Below, one piece after another: positions 26,225 through 35,383 of a stretch of 64,000 nucleotides of DNA. The position numbers and the translations under genes are program-made. Under the pieces are notes generated by a model. It had not been told where the DNA came from. It made no database searches and saw only the letters and a program-made list of their open reading frames with translations. Source of the stretch: Elusimicrobiota bacterium (lineage in GTDB: Bacteria; CAYTYR01; UBA6262); contig PMCA01000017.1 of the NCBI GenBank assembly GCA_003153935.1, forward strand, positions 83,390-147,389. Reading direction: 5' to 3'. Each line of letters opens with the position of its first letter. The first letter of the stretch is position 1.

Positions 26225-28843
26225 ATGGAACTTATCGTCACTCATACCAATGCTGATTTTGACGCGCTGGCCAGCTGTCTGGCGGCGAAGAAGCTTTATC
26301 CCCAGGCCGAGGTGGTTTTGCCTGGCATACCGGAGAGGAACGTCAAGAGTTATCTCACGCTGAACCGCTATTTGCTGAAACTGAAAAAGGAAAAAGAGAT
26401 CGACCTGGATAAAGTAACCAGGTTGATCGTGGTGGATACCCGCCAACCAGGTCGGCTGGGTCGCATCCAAAAGGTGTTGGAGCGGAAAGACCTGGACATT
26501 CACATTTACGACCATCATCCCCGCACTGCAGCCGATATTCGGGCAGGATTCGATGAAGAACATGAGATAGGGGCTACCGTAACCTGCCTGGTAAAAAAAA
26601 TAAAGGAAAAACGCCTGGGTTTGACCCCGGAGGAAGCTACCTTACTGGCCCTGGGTATTTATGAAGATACCGGGTTCCTGAGTTTCAACGAAACCCGGGC
26701 TCTAGACCTGGAAATGGCGAGTTACCTGCTGGCGCACGGGGCGGACTTAAATTCGGTCACTGATTTTATAAATCCGGAACTTAACCGTTCACAATTTAAA
26801 TTGTTGGACAAGCTTATCCACTCGGCGAAGACTCATTATATCAATAACGTCAAGATCGTGATCACTTCCGTCATCCTGGACAAGTATTGTCCCGACCTGG
26901 CCCTGCTGGCCCACAAGGTCAGGGACCTGGAAAATCTCAACGTCCTGTTCGTACTGGGCGAGGTGAAAAATAAGGTTTATATAACCGCGCGCAGCCGCGT
27001 GGCAGAAGTGAACGTCGGCCAGGTCATGCAGACTTTCGGCGGCGGCGGCCATAAATGGGCGGCCAGCGCCAGCGTTAAAGCGGCCAATATCGGAGCTGTC
27101 ATGGAGCAGTTAAAAGCAACCTTGCAGGAGAAAGTCCAGGTGGCTCCGACCGCGCGGGAGATCATGACCAGCCCGGTCCGGACCATCCCGGAGGAAATGT
27201 CGGTCAACGAGGCGCGGAAACTTATGCTGCGTTATGATCATAACAGCCTGCCGGTAGTGGTAGGCAAAAAACTGGCCGGCATAATCACGGTCTATGACAT
27301 CGATAAGGCCGTGCATCATGGTTTCGGTAAAATGCCAGTCAGGGACTATATGACCACCCAGGTTATTACCATCAAGCCAAATACATCACTGGATAAGATA
27401 CACGAGATAATGCTGGACCATGATATCGGGCATTTACCGGTGCTGGAACGCAACCGCATCGTGGGCCTGGTCAGCCGCTCCGACCTGCAGCCGTTGTTTC
27501 ATCGCCGCGGTATTGCGGCGTCCGAGGGCCATCTACAGCGCCAGCAGGATCTACCGGTGAGAAAAGTCAAACGCCTGTTGGCTACCGCTCTGCCCCGACG
27601 GGTAGCGGAGCTCCTGAAAAAGATAGGGGAGATCGCCGCGGAACACAAATACCAGGCTTTCGTGGTAGGCGGCTTTGTGCGGGATCTACTGCTAGGCGTG
27701 GAAAACCTGGACCTGGATATAGTCATCGAGGGCAGCGGCATTGATTTTGCCCAGCACCTGGTGAAGATCCTGGGCGGCCGGGTGAGAACCCATGAACAGT
27801 TTGCCACCGCGGTGGTCACTTTGCCGGATGACTTCAAGATCGATATCGCGACGGCGCGCACGGAATTCTACGAGTTCCCGGCGGCGTTGCCCAAAGTATC
27901 TTCGTCTTCGATCAAGGAGGACCTGTACCGGCGCGATTTTACCATTAACGCCATGGCCATCAGGCTCGATCCCGCGCACTTCGGAGAGCTGCTGGATTTC
28001 TTCGGCGGCTGGAAGGACCTGAAAAATAAAAGGATCAGGGTCCTGTATAATCTTAGTTTCGTGGAAGACCCGACCCGTATCTTTCGCGCTATCCGTTTTG
28101 AGCAGCGGTATCATTTCCGCATGGATAAGGATACCGAGAAATTCATCCAGAACGCGATAACTCACGACCTGTTCGAACGCCTGACTGACGAGCGCCTGCG
28201 GGAGGAGATCATCCTGATACTAAGCGAGGACAATCCCTGGCTGGCGACGGAGCGCCTGCGGCAATTCGACCTGCTAAGGTATATCCATCCCAAGGTCATC
28301 CTGCCGGAAACCGCCGAGAACATGTTCAAGGAAGCCCAGGATAATCTTTTCCTATTTACCTTGCCGCTGCTGGACCGCCAGGTCAGCCGCTGGCTGGTTT
28401 ATTTCCTGTTGCTGATAGATCATCTTACCAAAGCGGAAACTGGGGAACTGATCAACCGCTTCCGCTTTACCCGGGAAGAGTCGCAGGTATTGCTGCTGGC
28501 TAAGGCCCCGGATAAGGAGATCCTGGACCAGATCAGCCGGGAAGCCAAAGTGCCGGCCAGCCTGATGTATGATTATTTTATCGCCGCTCCGGTAGAGGTT
28601 CTGCTTTACCAGATGGTTAAGACACGGAGCCGTTTATTCAAGAAAAGAACAGCGGATTTTCTGAATAAGCTCAGCAGGATAAAATTGGCCATTAACGGGG
28701 ACGACCTGCGGGCGCTGGGCTATACGCCGGGACCGTTATTTCGGGAGATCCTGAGAGACTTGCTGAAAGCGCGCCTGGATGGCCGGCTGAAAACACGCGC
28801 CGAAGAAATACAATTTGTCGTTGACAAATATCCCAAGAATTGA
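26225..28843 (+). CDS. DHH-CBS-CBS-tRNA nucleotidyltransferase fusion (CCA/A-adding type)
   Basis: An 872-aa multidomain enzyme. Residues 1-305 form a DHH phosphoesterase (D96-H97-H98 in YDHHPRT, DHHA1 motif FGGGGHKWAA). Residues about 312-427 hold two CBS domains. From about 460 comes a class II tRNA nucleotidyltransferase with GGFVRDLLLG at 482-491, LDLDIVIEG, the RRDFTINAMA motif and RIFRAIRFEQR. Such fusions occur in several deep-branching bacteria, where the enzyme adds A or CCA to tRNA ends. The three tRNA genes in this window lack an encoded CCA, so this activity is needed. CBS domains may sense adenine nucleotides. Confidence 0.93.
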   Translation: MELIVTHTNADFDALASCLAAKKLYPQAEVVLPGIPERNVKSYLTLNRYLLKLKKEKEIDLDKVTRLIVVDTRQPGRLGRIQKVLERKDLDIHIYDHHPRTAADIRAGFDEEHEIGATVTCLVKKIKEKRLGLTPEEATLLALGIYEDTGFLSFNETRALDLEMASYLLAHGADLNSVTDFINPELNRSQFKLLDKLIHSAKTHYINNVKIVITSVILDKYCPDLALLAHKVRDLENLNVLFVLGEVKNKVYITARSRVAEVNVGQVMQTFGGGGHKWAASASVKAANIGAVMEQLKATLQEKVQVAPTAREIMTSPVRTIPEEMSVNEARKLMLRYDHNSLPVVVGKKLAGIITVYDIDKAVHHGFGKMPVRDYMTTQVITIKPNTSLDKIHEIMLDHDIGHLPVLERNRIVGLVSRSDLQPLFHRRGIAASEGHLQRQQDLPVRKVKRLLATALPRRVAELLKKIGEIAAEHKYQAFVVGGFVRDLLLGVENLDLDIVIEGSGIDFAQHLVKILGGRVRTHEQFATAVVTLPDDFKIDIATARTEFYEFPAALPKVSSSSIKEDLYRRDFTINAMAIRLDPAHFGELLDFFGGWKDLKNKRIRVLYNLSFVEDPTRIFRAIRFEQRYHFRMDKDTEKFIQNAITHDLFERLTDERLREEIILILSEDNPWLATERLRQFDLLRYIHPKVILPETAENMFKEAQDNLFLFTLPLLDRQVSRWLVYFLLLIDHLTKAETGELINRFRFTREESQVLLLAKAPDKEILDQISREAKVPASLMYDYFIAAPVEVLLYQMVKTRSRLFKKRTADFLNKLSRIKLAINGDDLRALGYTPGPLFREILRDLLKARLDGRLKTRAEEIQFVVDKYPKN

Positions 28844-28849
28844 TATATT
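28821..28849 (+). promoter_or_regulatory. Near-consensus promoter for the M50 protease-trpS unit
   Basis: TTGACA (28821-28826), a 17-nt spacer and TATATT (28844-28849), eleven of twelve consensus bases. The -35 box lies inside the 3' end of the preceding gene. Transcription would start near 28856, about 5 nt before the ATG, and there is no ribosome site, so the message is probably leaderless. Confidence 0.65.
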
Positions 28850-28860
28850 AACCTAATATT

Positions 28861-29493
28861 ATGGAAAATCTGTTTATCGTCTTACCTATATTCTTTTTCT
28901 GCCTGGTGGTGCACGAGTACGCTCATGGTTTGATGGCGGAAAAATGCGGTGATTCCACTGCCCGTTACCTGGGCAGACTGACCCTCAATCCCCTGTCGCA
29001 CATTGATCCCGTCGGCACGATAATATTCCCGGTTTTGCTGGTGGTTATGCATTCGCCGTTTGTCTTTGGCTGGGCCAAACCGGTCCCGATCAATCCCTAT
29101 AATTTCCGCAATCCCCGCTGGGACACGGTCAAAGTCGGTTTAGCCGGCCCGGGCGCCAATATACTTACGGCCCTGGTCAGCGCGCTGATATTCTGGATAT
29201 TAATCAAAGTGGGAATGGTCAATGAAGCGGTGATCATGGTCTTGGGAAGTTTGATATTGATCAGCCTGATCCTGGCGATCTTTAATTTAGTACCGATACC
29301 GCCCCTGGATGGTTCACACGTTTTAGCCGGATTTCTGCCGGCGCGATTGGCGTATAAGTACGAGAGGATACAGGGCTACGGTTTTATCATCATCTTAGCC
29401 TTGATGTACCTGGGATTTTTTAGCGGCTTTGTTTTCCCTCTGGCTTATAAAATAGCCAGGCTTTTACTGCCGGCAGGGGCGATACAGATATGA
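28861..29493 (+). CDS. Site-2-protease family (M50) membrane metallopeptidase
   Basis: A 210-aa compact membrane zinc protease of the YwhC/M50 group. The zinc motif HEYAH is at 18-22 and the third ligand D150 is in NLVPIPPLDGSH. Four to six hydrophobic segments are seen, and no PDZ domain, unlike RseP. These proteases cut membrane-embedded substrates; the target is unknown. The TGA overlaps the trpS ATG (ATGA). This gene next to trpS and scpAB is a recurrent order in many bacteria. Confidence 0.9.
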   Translation: MENLFIVLPIFFFCLVVHEYAHGLMAEKCGDSTARYLGRLTLNPLSHIDPVGTIIFPVLLVVMHSPFVFGWAKPVPINPYNFRNPRWDTVKVGLAGPGANILTALVSALIFWILIKVGMVNEAVIMVLGSLILISLILAIFNLVPIPPLDGSHVLAGFLPARLAYKYERIQGYGFIIILALMYLGFFSGFVFPLAYKIARLLLPAGAIQI

Positions 29494-30470
29494 AAAAAAG
29501 AATTTTAAGCGGGATGAGACCTACCGGGAAACTGCATATCGGCCACATCCTCGGGGCCTTGGATAACTGGGTCCGGCTGCAGGATGAATACCAGTGTTTT
29601 TACATGGTCGCCGACTTGCACGCGCTGACCAGCGAATACGCGGATACTTCAGCTATGCCGGAAAATATCAAAGAGATGGTGATCGACTGGCTGGCCTGCG
29701 GCATCGATCCGGCGAAATCAACTTTGCTGGTGCAATCCCGGATACCCGAACACAGCGAACTACACCTGATCCTGTCGATGATCACGCCGGTGTCCTGGCT
29801 GGAGCGCTGCCCGACCTATAAAGAGCAGATGCACGAAATAAAAGGCAAGGACCTTTCCACCTACGGATTCCTGGGTTATCCCGTCCTGCAGGCGGCGGAT
29901 ATTACTATTTACAAGGCGGAAGTGGTGCCGATCGGCGAGGACCAGTTGCCGCACTTGGAGCTGACCCGCGAGATCGTGCGCCGGTTCTGCCAGTTTTACG
30001 GGGATGTCCTGCCGGAACCGCAAGCCCTGCTGACCTCCGTCCCGCGTTTGCTGGGGACGGACGGGCGCAAAATGAGCAAAAGCTATAATAACGCTATTTA
30101 CATCGCTGACAGCCCGGAAGAAATTAAACAAAAAGTCATGGCTATGGTCACTGACCCGGCGCGTTTGCGGCCGACCGACCCGGGGCACCCGGAAATCTGT
30201 TCGGTATTTTCTTATGACAAAATATTCTCCAAGGAACAGCTGACGGAGATAGAGGAAAAATGCCGGAAAGGTAAACGCGGCTGCGTGGAATGCAAAAAAA
30301 TATTGCTGGAAAATATGCAGAAATTCCTGGCGCCGATACAGGCCAGGCGCAGACAGTACGAACAAGACTTACCATACATAGAAAAAGTTCTGAATGAGGG
30401 GACAGCCCGGGCGCAGGAATTCGCCCGGAATACGATGCAGGAAGTTAAGAAAGCGGTCAGACTCAAGTGA
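29490..30470 (+). CDS. trpS: Tryptophanyl-tRNA synthetase
   Basis: Class I aminoacyl-tRNA synthetase that charges tRNA-Trp. The 326-aa product has the HIGH motif at 16-19 (PTGKLHIGH) and KMSKS at 194-198, and the Trp-specific pocket region including YPVLQAADI and VPIGEDQ. Length is usual for the bacterial enzyme. It is coupled to the upstream protease by a 4-nt overlap and is followed by a long imperfect hairpin that may end the transcript. Confidence 0.97.
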   Translation: MKKRILSGMRPTGKLHIGHILGALDNWVRLQDEYQCFYMVADLHALTSEYADTSAMPENIKEMVIDWLACGIDPAKSTLLVQSRIPEHSELHLILSMITPVSWLERCPTYKEQMHEIKGKDLSTYGFLGYPVLQAADITIYKAEVVPIGEDQLPHLELTREIVRRFCQFYGDVLPEPQALLTSVPRLLGTDGRKMSKSYNNAIYIADSPEEIKQKVMAMVTDPARLRPTDPGHPEICSVFSYDKIFSKEQLTEIEEKCRKGKRGCVECKKILLENMQKFLAPIQARRRQYEQDLPYIEKVLNEGTARAQEFARNTMQEVKKAVRLK

Positions 30471-30550
30471 AGTTGAAAGTTAAAAGTGTTAAGTGTTAAG
30501 TTTTGGTAATGGAACCTTAACTTAAAACTTAAAATTTTTCACTTAAAACT
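30471..30550. repeat. 36-nt imperfect inverted repeat between trpS and scpA
   Basis: The arm 30471-30506 is identical at 28 of 36 positions to the reverse complement of 30515-30550, with an 8-nt loop. Both arms are built from reiterated GTTAAGT/ACTTAAA words. The RNA would fold into one long AU-rich hairpin followed by a short T run (30551-30556), so it could act as a weak terminator or stability element before scpA. Confidence 0.7.
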
Positions 30551-30566
30551 GTTTTTAGGAGATGAC

Positions 30567-31340
30567 ATGACTTACCAGGTTAAACTGGAAGTGTTCGAAG
30601 GCCCGTTAGATCTGCTGCTGCATCTCATCAAGAAGGAAGAAATAGACATTTATAACATTCCCATCTCCCGGATCACGGAAGAGTATCTCGCTTACGTGGA
30701 ACTGCTGAAGTTGCTCAACCTGGAGATCGCCGGGGAATTCCTGGTTATGGCGGCGACCCTGCTGCAGATAAAATCCAAAAAGCTTCTGCCGGTGATCGAC
30801 CTGGACGCGGAAAACCAGGAAGAACTGGATCCCTGCCAGGAACTGGTGCGCCAGCTCCTGGAATACAAGCGTTTCAAGGAAGTGGCCAAGGTCCTGGAAC
30901 AGAGAGAGATCAAGCAGCAACAAATATATACGCGGCCGCCCGTTAAGATAGAAAAGATCGGCGACGAAGAGTACGTAATCGAGGCCAGCCTGTTCGACCT
31001 GCTGGACGCTTTCAAGAATGTCCTGAAATCATCCGTTAAGACGGTGCGGGAGATCATCCAGGAAGAGGTCAGGATCGAAGAGCGCATGAAGATTATCCGG
31101 GATAGGCTGGCGGAGAAGGAATCGCTGACCTTCGAAGATATCTTTACCCCGGAATCGACCAAGATGGAAATGATCGTCAGCCTGCTGGCCCTGCTGGAAA
31201 TGATCAAGCAGAAAGAGATAAAGATCATGCAGACCCGGCTGTTCGACAAGATCAGGATATTCAGGCGCCTGCCGGATGATCAGGAGATCGTAGTAAATAC
31301 CGAGCCGGCCATACAGGAAGAATTACATTTGGTTCAATAA
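30567..31340 (+). CDS. scpA: Segregation and condensation protein A
   Basis: Kleisin subunit that bridges the SMC ATPase heads in the bacterial condensin. The 257-aa protein has the N-terminal kleisin helix (VFEGPLDLLLHLIKKEEIDI), the conserved middle ATLLQIKSKKLLP and the C-terminal winged helix (about 175-245, SLLALLEMIKQKEI). A TAGGAGA ribosome site precedes the ATG. It pairs with scpB 18 nt downstream. No smc gene is in the window. Confidence 0.96.
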   Translation: MTYQVKLEVFEGPLDLLLHLIKKEEIDIYNIPISRITEEYLAYVELLKLLNLEIAGEFLVMAATLLQIKSKKLLPVIDLDAENQEELDPCQELVRQLLEYKRFKEVAKVLEQREIKQQQIYTRPPVKIEKIGDEEYVIEASLFDLLDAFKNVLKSSVKTVREIIQEEVRIEERMKIIRDRLAEKESLTFEDIFTPESTKMEMIVSLLALLEMIKQKEIKIMQTRLFDKIRIFRRLPDDQEIVVNTEPAIQEELHLVQ

Positions 31341-31358
31341 TCATAATTGGGAGAACTT

Positions 31359-32117
31359 ATGGAAATCGATGATATGGTCCGGGAAGAATTAGCGCCGCCG
31401 CCGGAAGAACTGAATAACGCCGCCGCACCGGTTAATGCCGGGGAGATAACGGCAGAGAATACGGCTGAAGCGCCAGCGGCCATTGAGAATGTTACGGCGG
31501 AGGTCACCGCGGAAATTAGCCCGGCTGAGGAACCGCCGGTAGAAATCGCGCCGGAAACTCCGGCTGAACCGGAACTTCAATTATTGGACCTGAAACCGGT
31601 TGTAGAGGCTTTATTATTCGTTACCAGCGATCCTGTCAGCATAGACAAGATACAGGAAATTGTCAGCGGCAGGGAGAGCGGGTTGAAGATCGAAAAGAAA
31701 GATATCCGCAGCGCTCTTATTGAATTGCAGACTGAATATGAAAATCGTCACAGTGCGGTACAGCTGGTGGAAGTAGCCGGCGGCTGGCAGTTCTGCACCA
31801 AAGCTGAATTCGCCGTCTGGCTGGAGAAGCTGGCCAAGAACAAAGAAGTTTACAAATTATCCAATTCTGCCCTGGAAACCTTATCGATCATCGCCTACCG
31901 GCAGCCAATCACCCGGGCGGAAGTGGAACATATCCGCGGCGTGGATTCCGGCGGCGTCATGCATAGCCTGCTGGAGAAGAGACTGGTCAAGATCACCGGC
32001 CGCAAGGATTGCATCGGCCATCCGTTGCTGTACGGGACCACCGCTGAGTTCCTGCAATATTTCGGTCTGGCCGGTATTGCCGACCTGCCGCTGCTGGAAG
32101 ACTTGAATAAAGCTTAA
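31359..32117 (+). CDS. scpB: Segregation and condensation protein B with acidic N-terminal extension
   Basis: Partner of ScpA in SMC condensin. The conserved core starts at about residue 70 (LDLKPVVEALLFV) and includes two winged helices with SALETLSIIAYRQPITRAEVE and GGVMHSLLEKRLVKI. The first 70 residues are an Ala/Glu/Pro/Thr-rich, repetitive, probably disordered tail not seen in most ScpB proteins. The ATG at 31359 is used with GGGAG at 31349-31353; a TTG at 31347 would overlap this site. Total 252 aa. Confidence 0.92.
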   Translation: MEIDDMVREELAPPPEELNNAAAPVNAGEITAENTAEAPAAIENVTAEVTAEISPAEEPPVEIAPETPAEPELQLLDLKPVVEALLFVTSDPVSIDKIQEIVSGRESGLKIEKKDIRSALIELQTEYENRHSAVQLVEVAGGWQFCTKAEFAVWLEKLAKNKEVYKLSNSALETLSIIAYRQPITRAEVEHIRGVDSGGVMHSLLEKRLVKITGRKDCIGHPLLYGTTAEFLQYFGLAGIADLPLLEDLNKA

Positions 32118-32127
32118 GAGGAAAAAA

Positions 32128-33192
32128 ATGGACTTAAAAAAATTAAGAAATGAGATCGACCGGCTGGACCTGGAAATGCTGGAGATATTGAACCGGAGAC
32201 TGAAAGTCGCCCAGCAGATCGGTAAAGTGAAAAAATCGCGCCAGGAAGAGATCTACGCCCCGGAACGGGAAAAAGAAGTTATCTCTAATTTGATCAAAAA
32301 GAATAAGGGTCCGCTGCCTAACGGCGAACTTAAGGATATTTACCGGGAGATAATAAAAACCTCCCTGCTGCTGCAGAAGAAGCTGGCCATCGCCTATATG
32401 GGACCGGAAGCGAGCTTCACTCACCTGGCGGCGATCAAGAATTTCGGCCGGGCGGCGCAATTCATTTCCGCTAAGAATATCGGCGACGTCTTCAACGAAG
32501 TAGAGAAAGAAAGGGCGGATTATGGCGTCGTGCCGATAGAGAACACCACCGAGGGCATGGTCAACTATACGCTGGACATGTTCATGGATTCGGACCTGAA
32601 GATCTGCGCTGAGATATTCGTGGAGGTGCATCATAACCTGGCCTCCCGCACCACCCTGGACCGTATCGACAAGATCTATTCACATACCCAGACGGTGGCG
32701 CAGTGCCGAACCTACCTGGAAGAGAAGATGCCCAACGTTAAAATTATCGAAGTGGAGTCCAATTCCAAGGCGGCGCAGCTGGCTGAGCAGGATAATAAAA
32801 GCGCGGCTATAGTCAGCACGGTCGCAGCCGAATTATACAACCTGAACATCCTGGTGTCGCGCATCGAGGACCTGTCCAATAATTACACCAGGTTCCTGGT
32901 GATCGGGCCGAAATACAGCGCCCGCAGCGGCGAGGACAAAACCTCGATATTATTCTCGATCAAGGACCGGGTGGGGGCTCTGTATGACATGTTGCTGCCT
33001 TTCCGTCGCGCCAATATCAACCTGACCAAAATAGAATCCCGGCCGACCAAAAAGAAGGCGTGGGAATATGTCTTTTTCGTGGACCTGGTAGGTCACCGCG
33101 AAGACCCCAATGTTAAAAAAGCTCTGGCGGAACTGGAAAAAGAATGTTTATTCCTGAAGGTATTAGGATCGTACCCGATAGGGGAAGAGTAG
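32128..33192 (+). CDS. pheA: Chorismate mutase/prephenate dehydratase
   Basis: Bifunctional enzyme turning chorismate into phenylpyruvate for phenylalanine. The 354-aa protein has an AroQ chorismate mutase (about 1-85, LRNEIDRLDLEMLEILNRR), prephenate dehydratase (about 90-270, YMGPEASFTHLAA, VVPIENTTEGMV) and a C-terminal ACT domain (about 275-350, with ESRPTKKKAWEYVFFVD), which binds Phe for feedback inhibition. It opens the aromatic cluster pheA-hisC-aroF-tyrA-aroA. Confidence 0.96.
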   Translation: MDLKKLRNEIDRLDLEMLEILNRRLKVAQQIGKVKKSRQEEIYAPEREKEVISNLIKKNKGPLPNGELKDIYREIIKTSLLLQKKLAIAYMGPEASFTHLAAIKNFGRAAQFISAKNIGDVFNEVEKERADYGVVPIENTTEGMVNYTLDMFMDSDLKICAEIFVEVHHNLASRTTLDRIDKIYSHTQTVAQCRTYLEEKMPNVKIIEVESNSKAAQLAEQDNKSAAIVSTVAAELYNLNILVSRIEDLSNNYTRFLVIGPKYSARSGEDKTSILFSIKDRVGALYDMLLPFRRANINLTKIESRPTKKKAWEYVFFVDLVGHREDPNVKKALAELEKECLFLKVLGSYPIGEE

Positions 33193-33201
33193 AGGGAAGT
33201 C

Positions 33202-34296
33202 ATGATCGAGAAACTGGTACGAAAAAACATCCTGCAGTTCCAGCCGTATATTCCGGGCAAACCGATAAACGAGGTTAAAAGGGAGCTGGGTCTAAAGGAC
33301 GTGATAAAGCTAGCGTCCAATGAAAACCCCCTGGGGCCATCCCCCAAAGCGCTCCTGGCGGTCAAAAAGGGCCTAAAGGACATTTTTCTCTATCCGGAGG
33401 GCAGCGGAATACTTCTCAAGCAGAAAATCGCGAAAATGGCCAATTTACGGCCCTCTAACGTGATTTTAGGAAATGGTTCCGATGAGCTGATCGAGATCAT
33501 CGGCAAGACTTTTGTCAATCCCGAAGACGATATCGTCGTAGCCGAAGGGGCTTTCATCAGGTATAAGATGGCCGGTGAATTGATGGCCGGCCGGGTCATC
33601 AGCGTGCCGATGCGGGATTATACCCATGACCTGCAGGCCATGAAAAAAGCCATAACTCCTGCTACCAAAGCGGTATTTATCGCCAACCCCAACAATCCCA
33701 CCGGTACTTACGTAACCAAAAAGGAAGTGGAGGAATTTTTCTCCGGGCTGAGGGAAGACGTCATTGTGGTTTTCGACGAAGCCTATTACGAATACGTAAC
33801 CCAGGCGAATTATCCCCAGACCGTGCCGTATTTGAAAAAGGGTCGGAATATAATCATCCTGCGCACTTTTTCCAAGATCTATGCGCTGGCCGGATTGCGG
33901 GTGGGTTACGGCCTGGCTAACGAGGAAATAATTTCTTACATGGAGAGGGTGCGGCCGCCATTTAACGTTAATTCCCTGGCGCAACTGGCGGCGGAAGCCA
34001 GCCTGGATGACGCGGCTCAGGTGAAAAGAAGCCTGAAGCTGGTCCAGGAACAGAAGAAATACCTGTACCGGGAACTGGAAAGGCTGGAGATCACTTACAT
34101 TCCCAGCGCCGCCAATTTTATACTGATCTGCCTGAAAAACGACGCCGGGGCGGCCAGCCGGAAATTGCTGGAAGCCGGGGTGATCGTCAGGCCCATGGGC
34201 GAATATAACTTGTCCACCTGCCTCCGGGTAACCATCGGCCTGCCAGCGGAAAACAAAAGGTTCATTACCACGTTAGAGAAAATATATAAGAGTTAA
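33202..34296 (+). CDS. hisC: Histidinol-phosphate/aromatic aminotransferase
   Basis: PLP-dependent class I/II aminotransferase of 364 aa with the HisC pattern: LASNENPLGPSP, NPNNPTGT, FDEAYYEY and PLP lysine K225 in RTFSKIYALAGLRVGY. By sequence it is HisC-like, but no histidine genes flank it. It lies between pheA and aroF, so it most likely transaminates phenylpyruvate and 4-hydroxyphenylpyruvate or prephenate. Dual function with histidinol phosphate is known for such enzymes. The role here is inferred from context. Confidence 0.92.
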   Translation: MIEKLVRKNILQFQPYIPGKPINEVKRELGLKDVIKLASNENPLGPSPKALLAVKKGLKDIFLYPEGSGILLKQKIAKMANLRPSNVILGNGSDELIEIIGKTFVNPEDDIVVAEGAFIRYKMAGELMAGRVISVPMRDYTHDLQAMKKAITPATKAVFIANPNNPTGTYVTKKEVEEFFSGLREDVIVVFDEAYYEYVTQANYPQTVPYLKKGRNIIILRTFSKIYALAGLRVGYGLANEEIISYMERVRPPFNVNSLAQLAAEASLDDAAQVKRSLKLVQEQKKYLYRELERLEITYIPSAANFILICLKNDAGAASRKLLEAGVIVRPMGEYNLSTCLRVTIGLPAENKRFITTLEKIYKS

Positions 34297-34322
34297 CTAA
34301 GAAACTCTGAGAAGGAATAATG

Positions 34323-35336
34323 ATGTTCATAACTTTAAAACCGGGCACAACCAAGCAAGGCGTGGAGCATGTCGTCGAGAAAATAAAAGAACTGGGCTTT
34401 ACCCCGCACGTGTCCAAAGGCAAGGAACGGACAGTGATCGGCGTCATCGGGGAAAACGCCATCCTGACCAAGGATACGTTCGAAGCCATGTTCATGGTGG
34501 AATCTATCACTCCGATCACCAAGCCCTACAAACTGGTAAGCCGGGAATTCAAGAAAGAAAATACGGTGATCAGGATCGGTGACGTGGAGATCGGCGGGGA
34601 AGAGCTGGTGGTCATGGCCGGCCCTTGTTCCGTCGAGGGCAAAGAGCTGCTGATCGACATCGCCCGGAAGGTCAAGAAAGAAGGCGCGACGGTTTTAAGA
34701 GGCGGGGCGTTCAAGCCGCGCACTTCACCCTACAGCTTCCAGGGCTTAGGGGAAAAGGGATTGAAATACCTGGCCGAAGCCAGGAAGCAGACCGGCCTGC
34801 TGATCATCACTGAAGTGATGGACACCAGGCAGGTGGAGCTGATCGCCAGATACGCCGATATTTTGCAGGTCGGGGCGCGCAATATGCAGAACTTCGACCT
34901 GTTAAAGGAAGTCGGCCAGACCAAGAAACCAGTCATGCTTAAACGCGGCATGTCCTCGACCATTAAAGAACTGTTGATGAGCGCGGAATATATTTTATCG
35001 CGTGGTAACTACAATGTGATGCTGTGCGAGCGGGGCATCAGGACTTTTGAGGATGCCACCCGTTTCACCCTGGACCTGAATGCTATACCGGTGATCAAGG
35101 AACTGAGCCACCTGCCGGTGATCGTTGATCCCAGTCATGGTACTGGCGTGCGGAAATATGTGGCGCCCTTAGCCAAAGCCGCTATAGCCGCCGGAGCCGA
35201 CGGCTTGATGATCGAGGTCCACACGGAGCCGGAGAAAGCTTTCAGCGACGGGTCCCAGTCATTATTGCCAAATGAATTCGCCAAAATGATGGCGGAGTTA
35301 AAACCGGTAGCCAAAGCGGTAGGGAAAACTATTTAG
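34323..35336 (+). CDS. aroF: 3-deoxy-7-phosphoheptulonate (DAHP) synthase, class I-beta
   Basis: First step of the shikimate pathway, joining PEP and erythrose-4-phosphate. The 337-aa protein has an N-terminal ferredoxin-like regulatory domain (about 1-70) as in Thermotoga DAHP synthase, and the TIM-barrel core with [41 protein letters not shown] and DPSHGTG. The N-terminal domain is known to give Tyr feedback control. Two adjacent ATGs exist (34320, 34323); the second is better spaced from GAAGGA at 34311-34316. Confidence 0.95.
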   Translation: MFITLKPGTTKQGVEHVVEKIKELGFTPHVSKGKERTVIGVIGENAILTKDTFEAMFMVESITPITKPYKLVSREFKKENTVIRIGDVEIGGEELVVMAGPCSVEGKELLIDIARKVKKEGATVLRGGAFKPRTSPYSFQGLGEKGLKYLAEARKQTGLLIITEVMDTRQVELIARYADILQVGARNMQNFDLLKEVGQTKKPVMLKRGMSSTIKELLMSAEYILSRGNYNVMLCERGIRTFEDATRFTLDLNAIPVIKELSHLPVIVDPSHGTGVRKYVAPLAKAAIAAGADGLMIEVHTEPEKAFSDGSQSLLPNEFAKMMAELKPVAKAVGKTI

Positions 35337-35340
35337 GGAC

Positions 35341-35368
35341 CGTTCATCGTTGATCGTTCATCGTTGAT
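35341..35368. repeat. Perfect 14-nt tandem duplication before tyrA
   Basis: CGTTCATCGTTGAT occurs twice head to tail (35341-35354 and 35355-35368), directly after the aroF stop. Each unit itself contains the near-repeat GTTCATC/GTTGATC. It is one of several word-like intergenic repeats in this window. Confidence 0.9.
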
Positions 35369-35383
35369 AGAAAAGGCGAAAAA

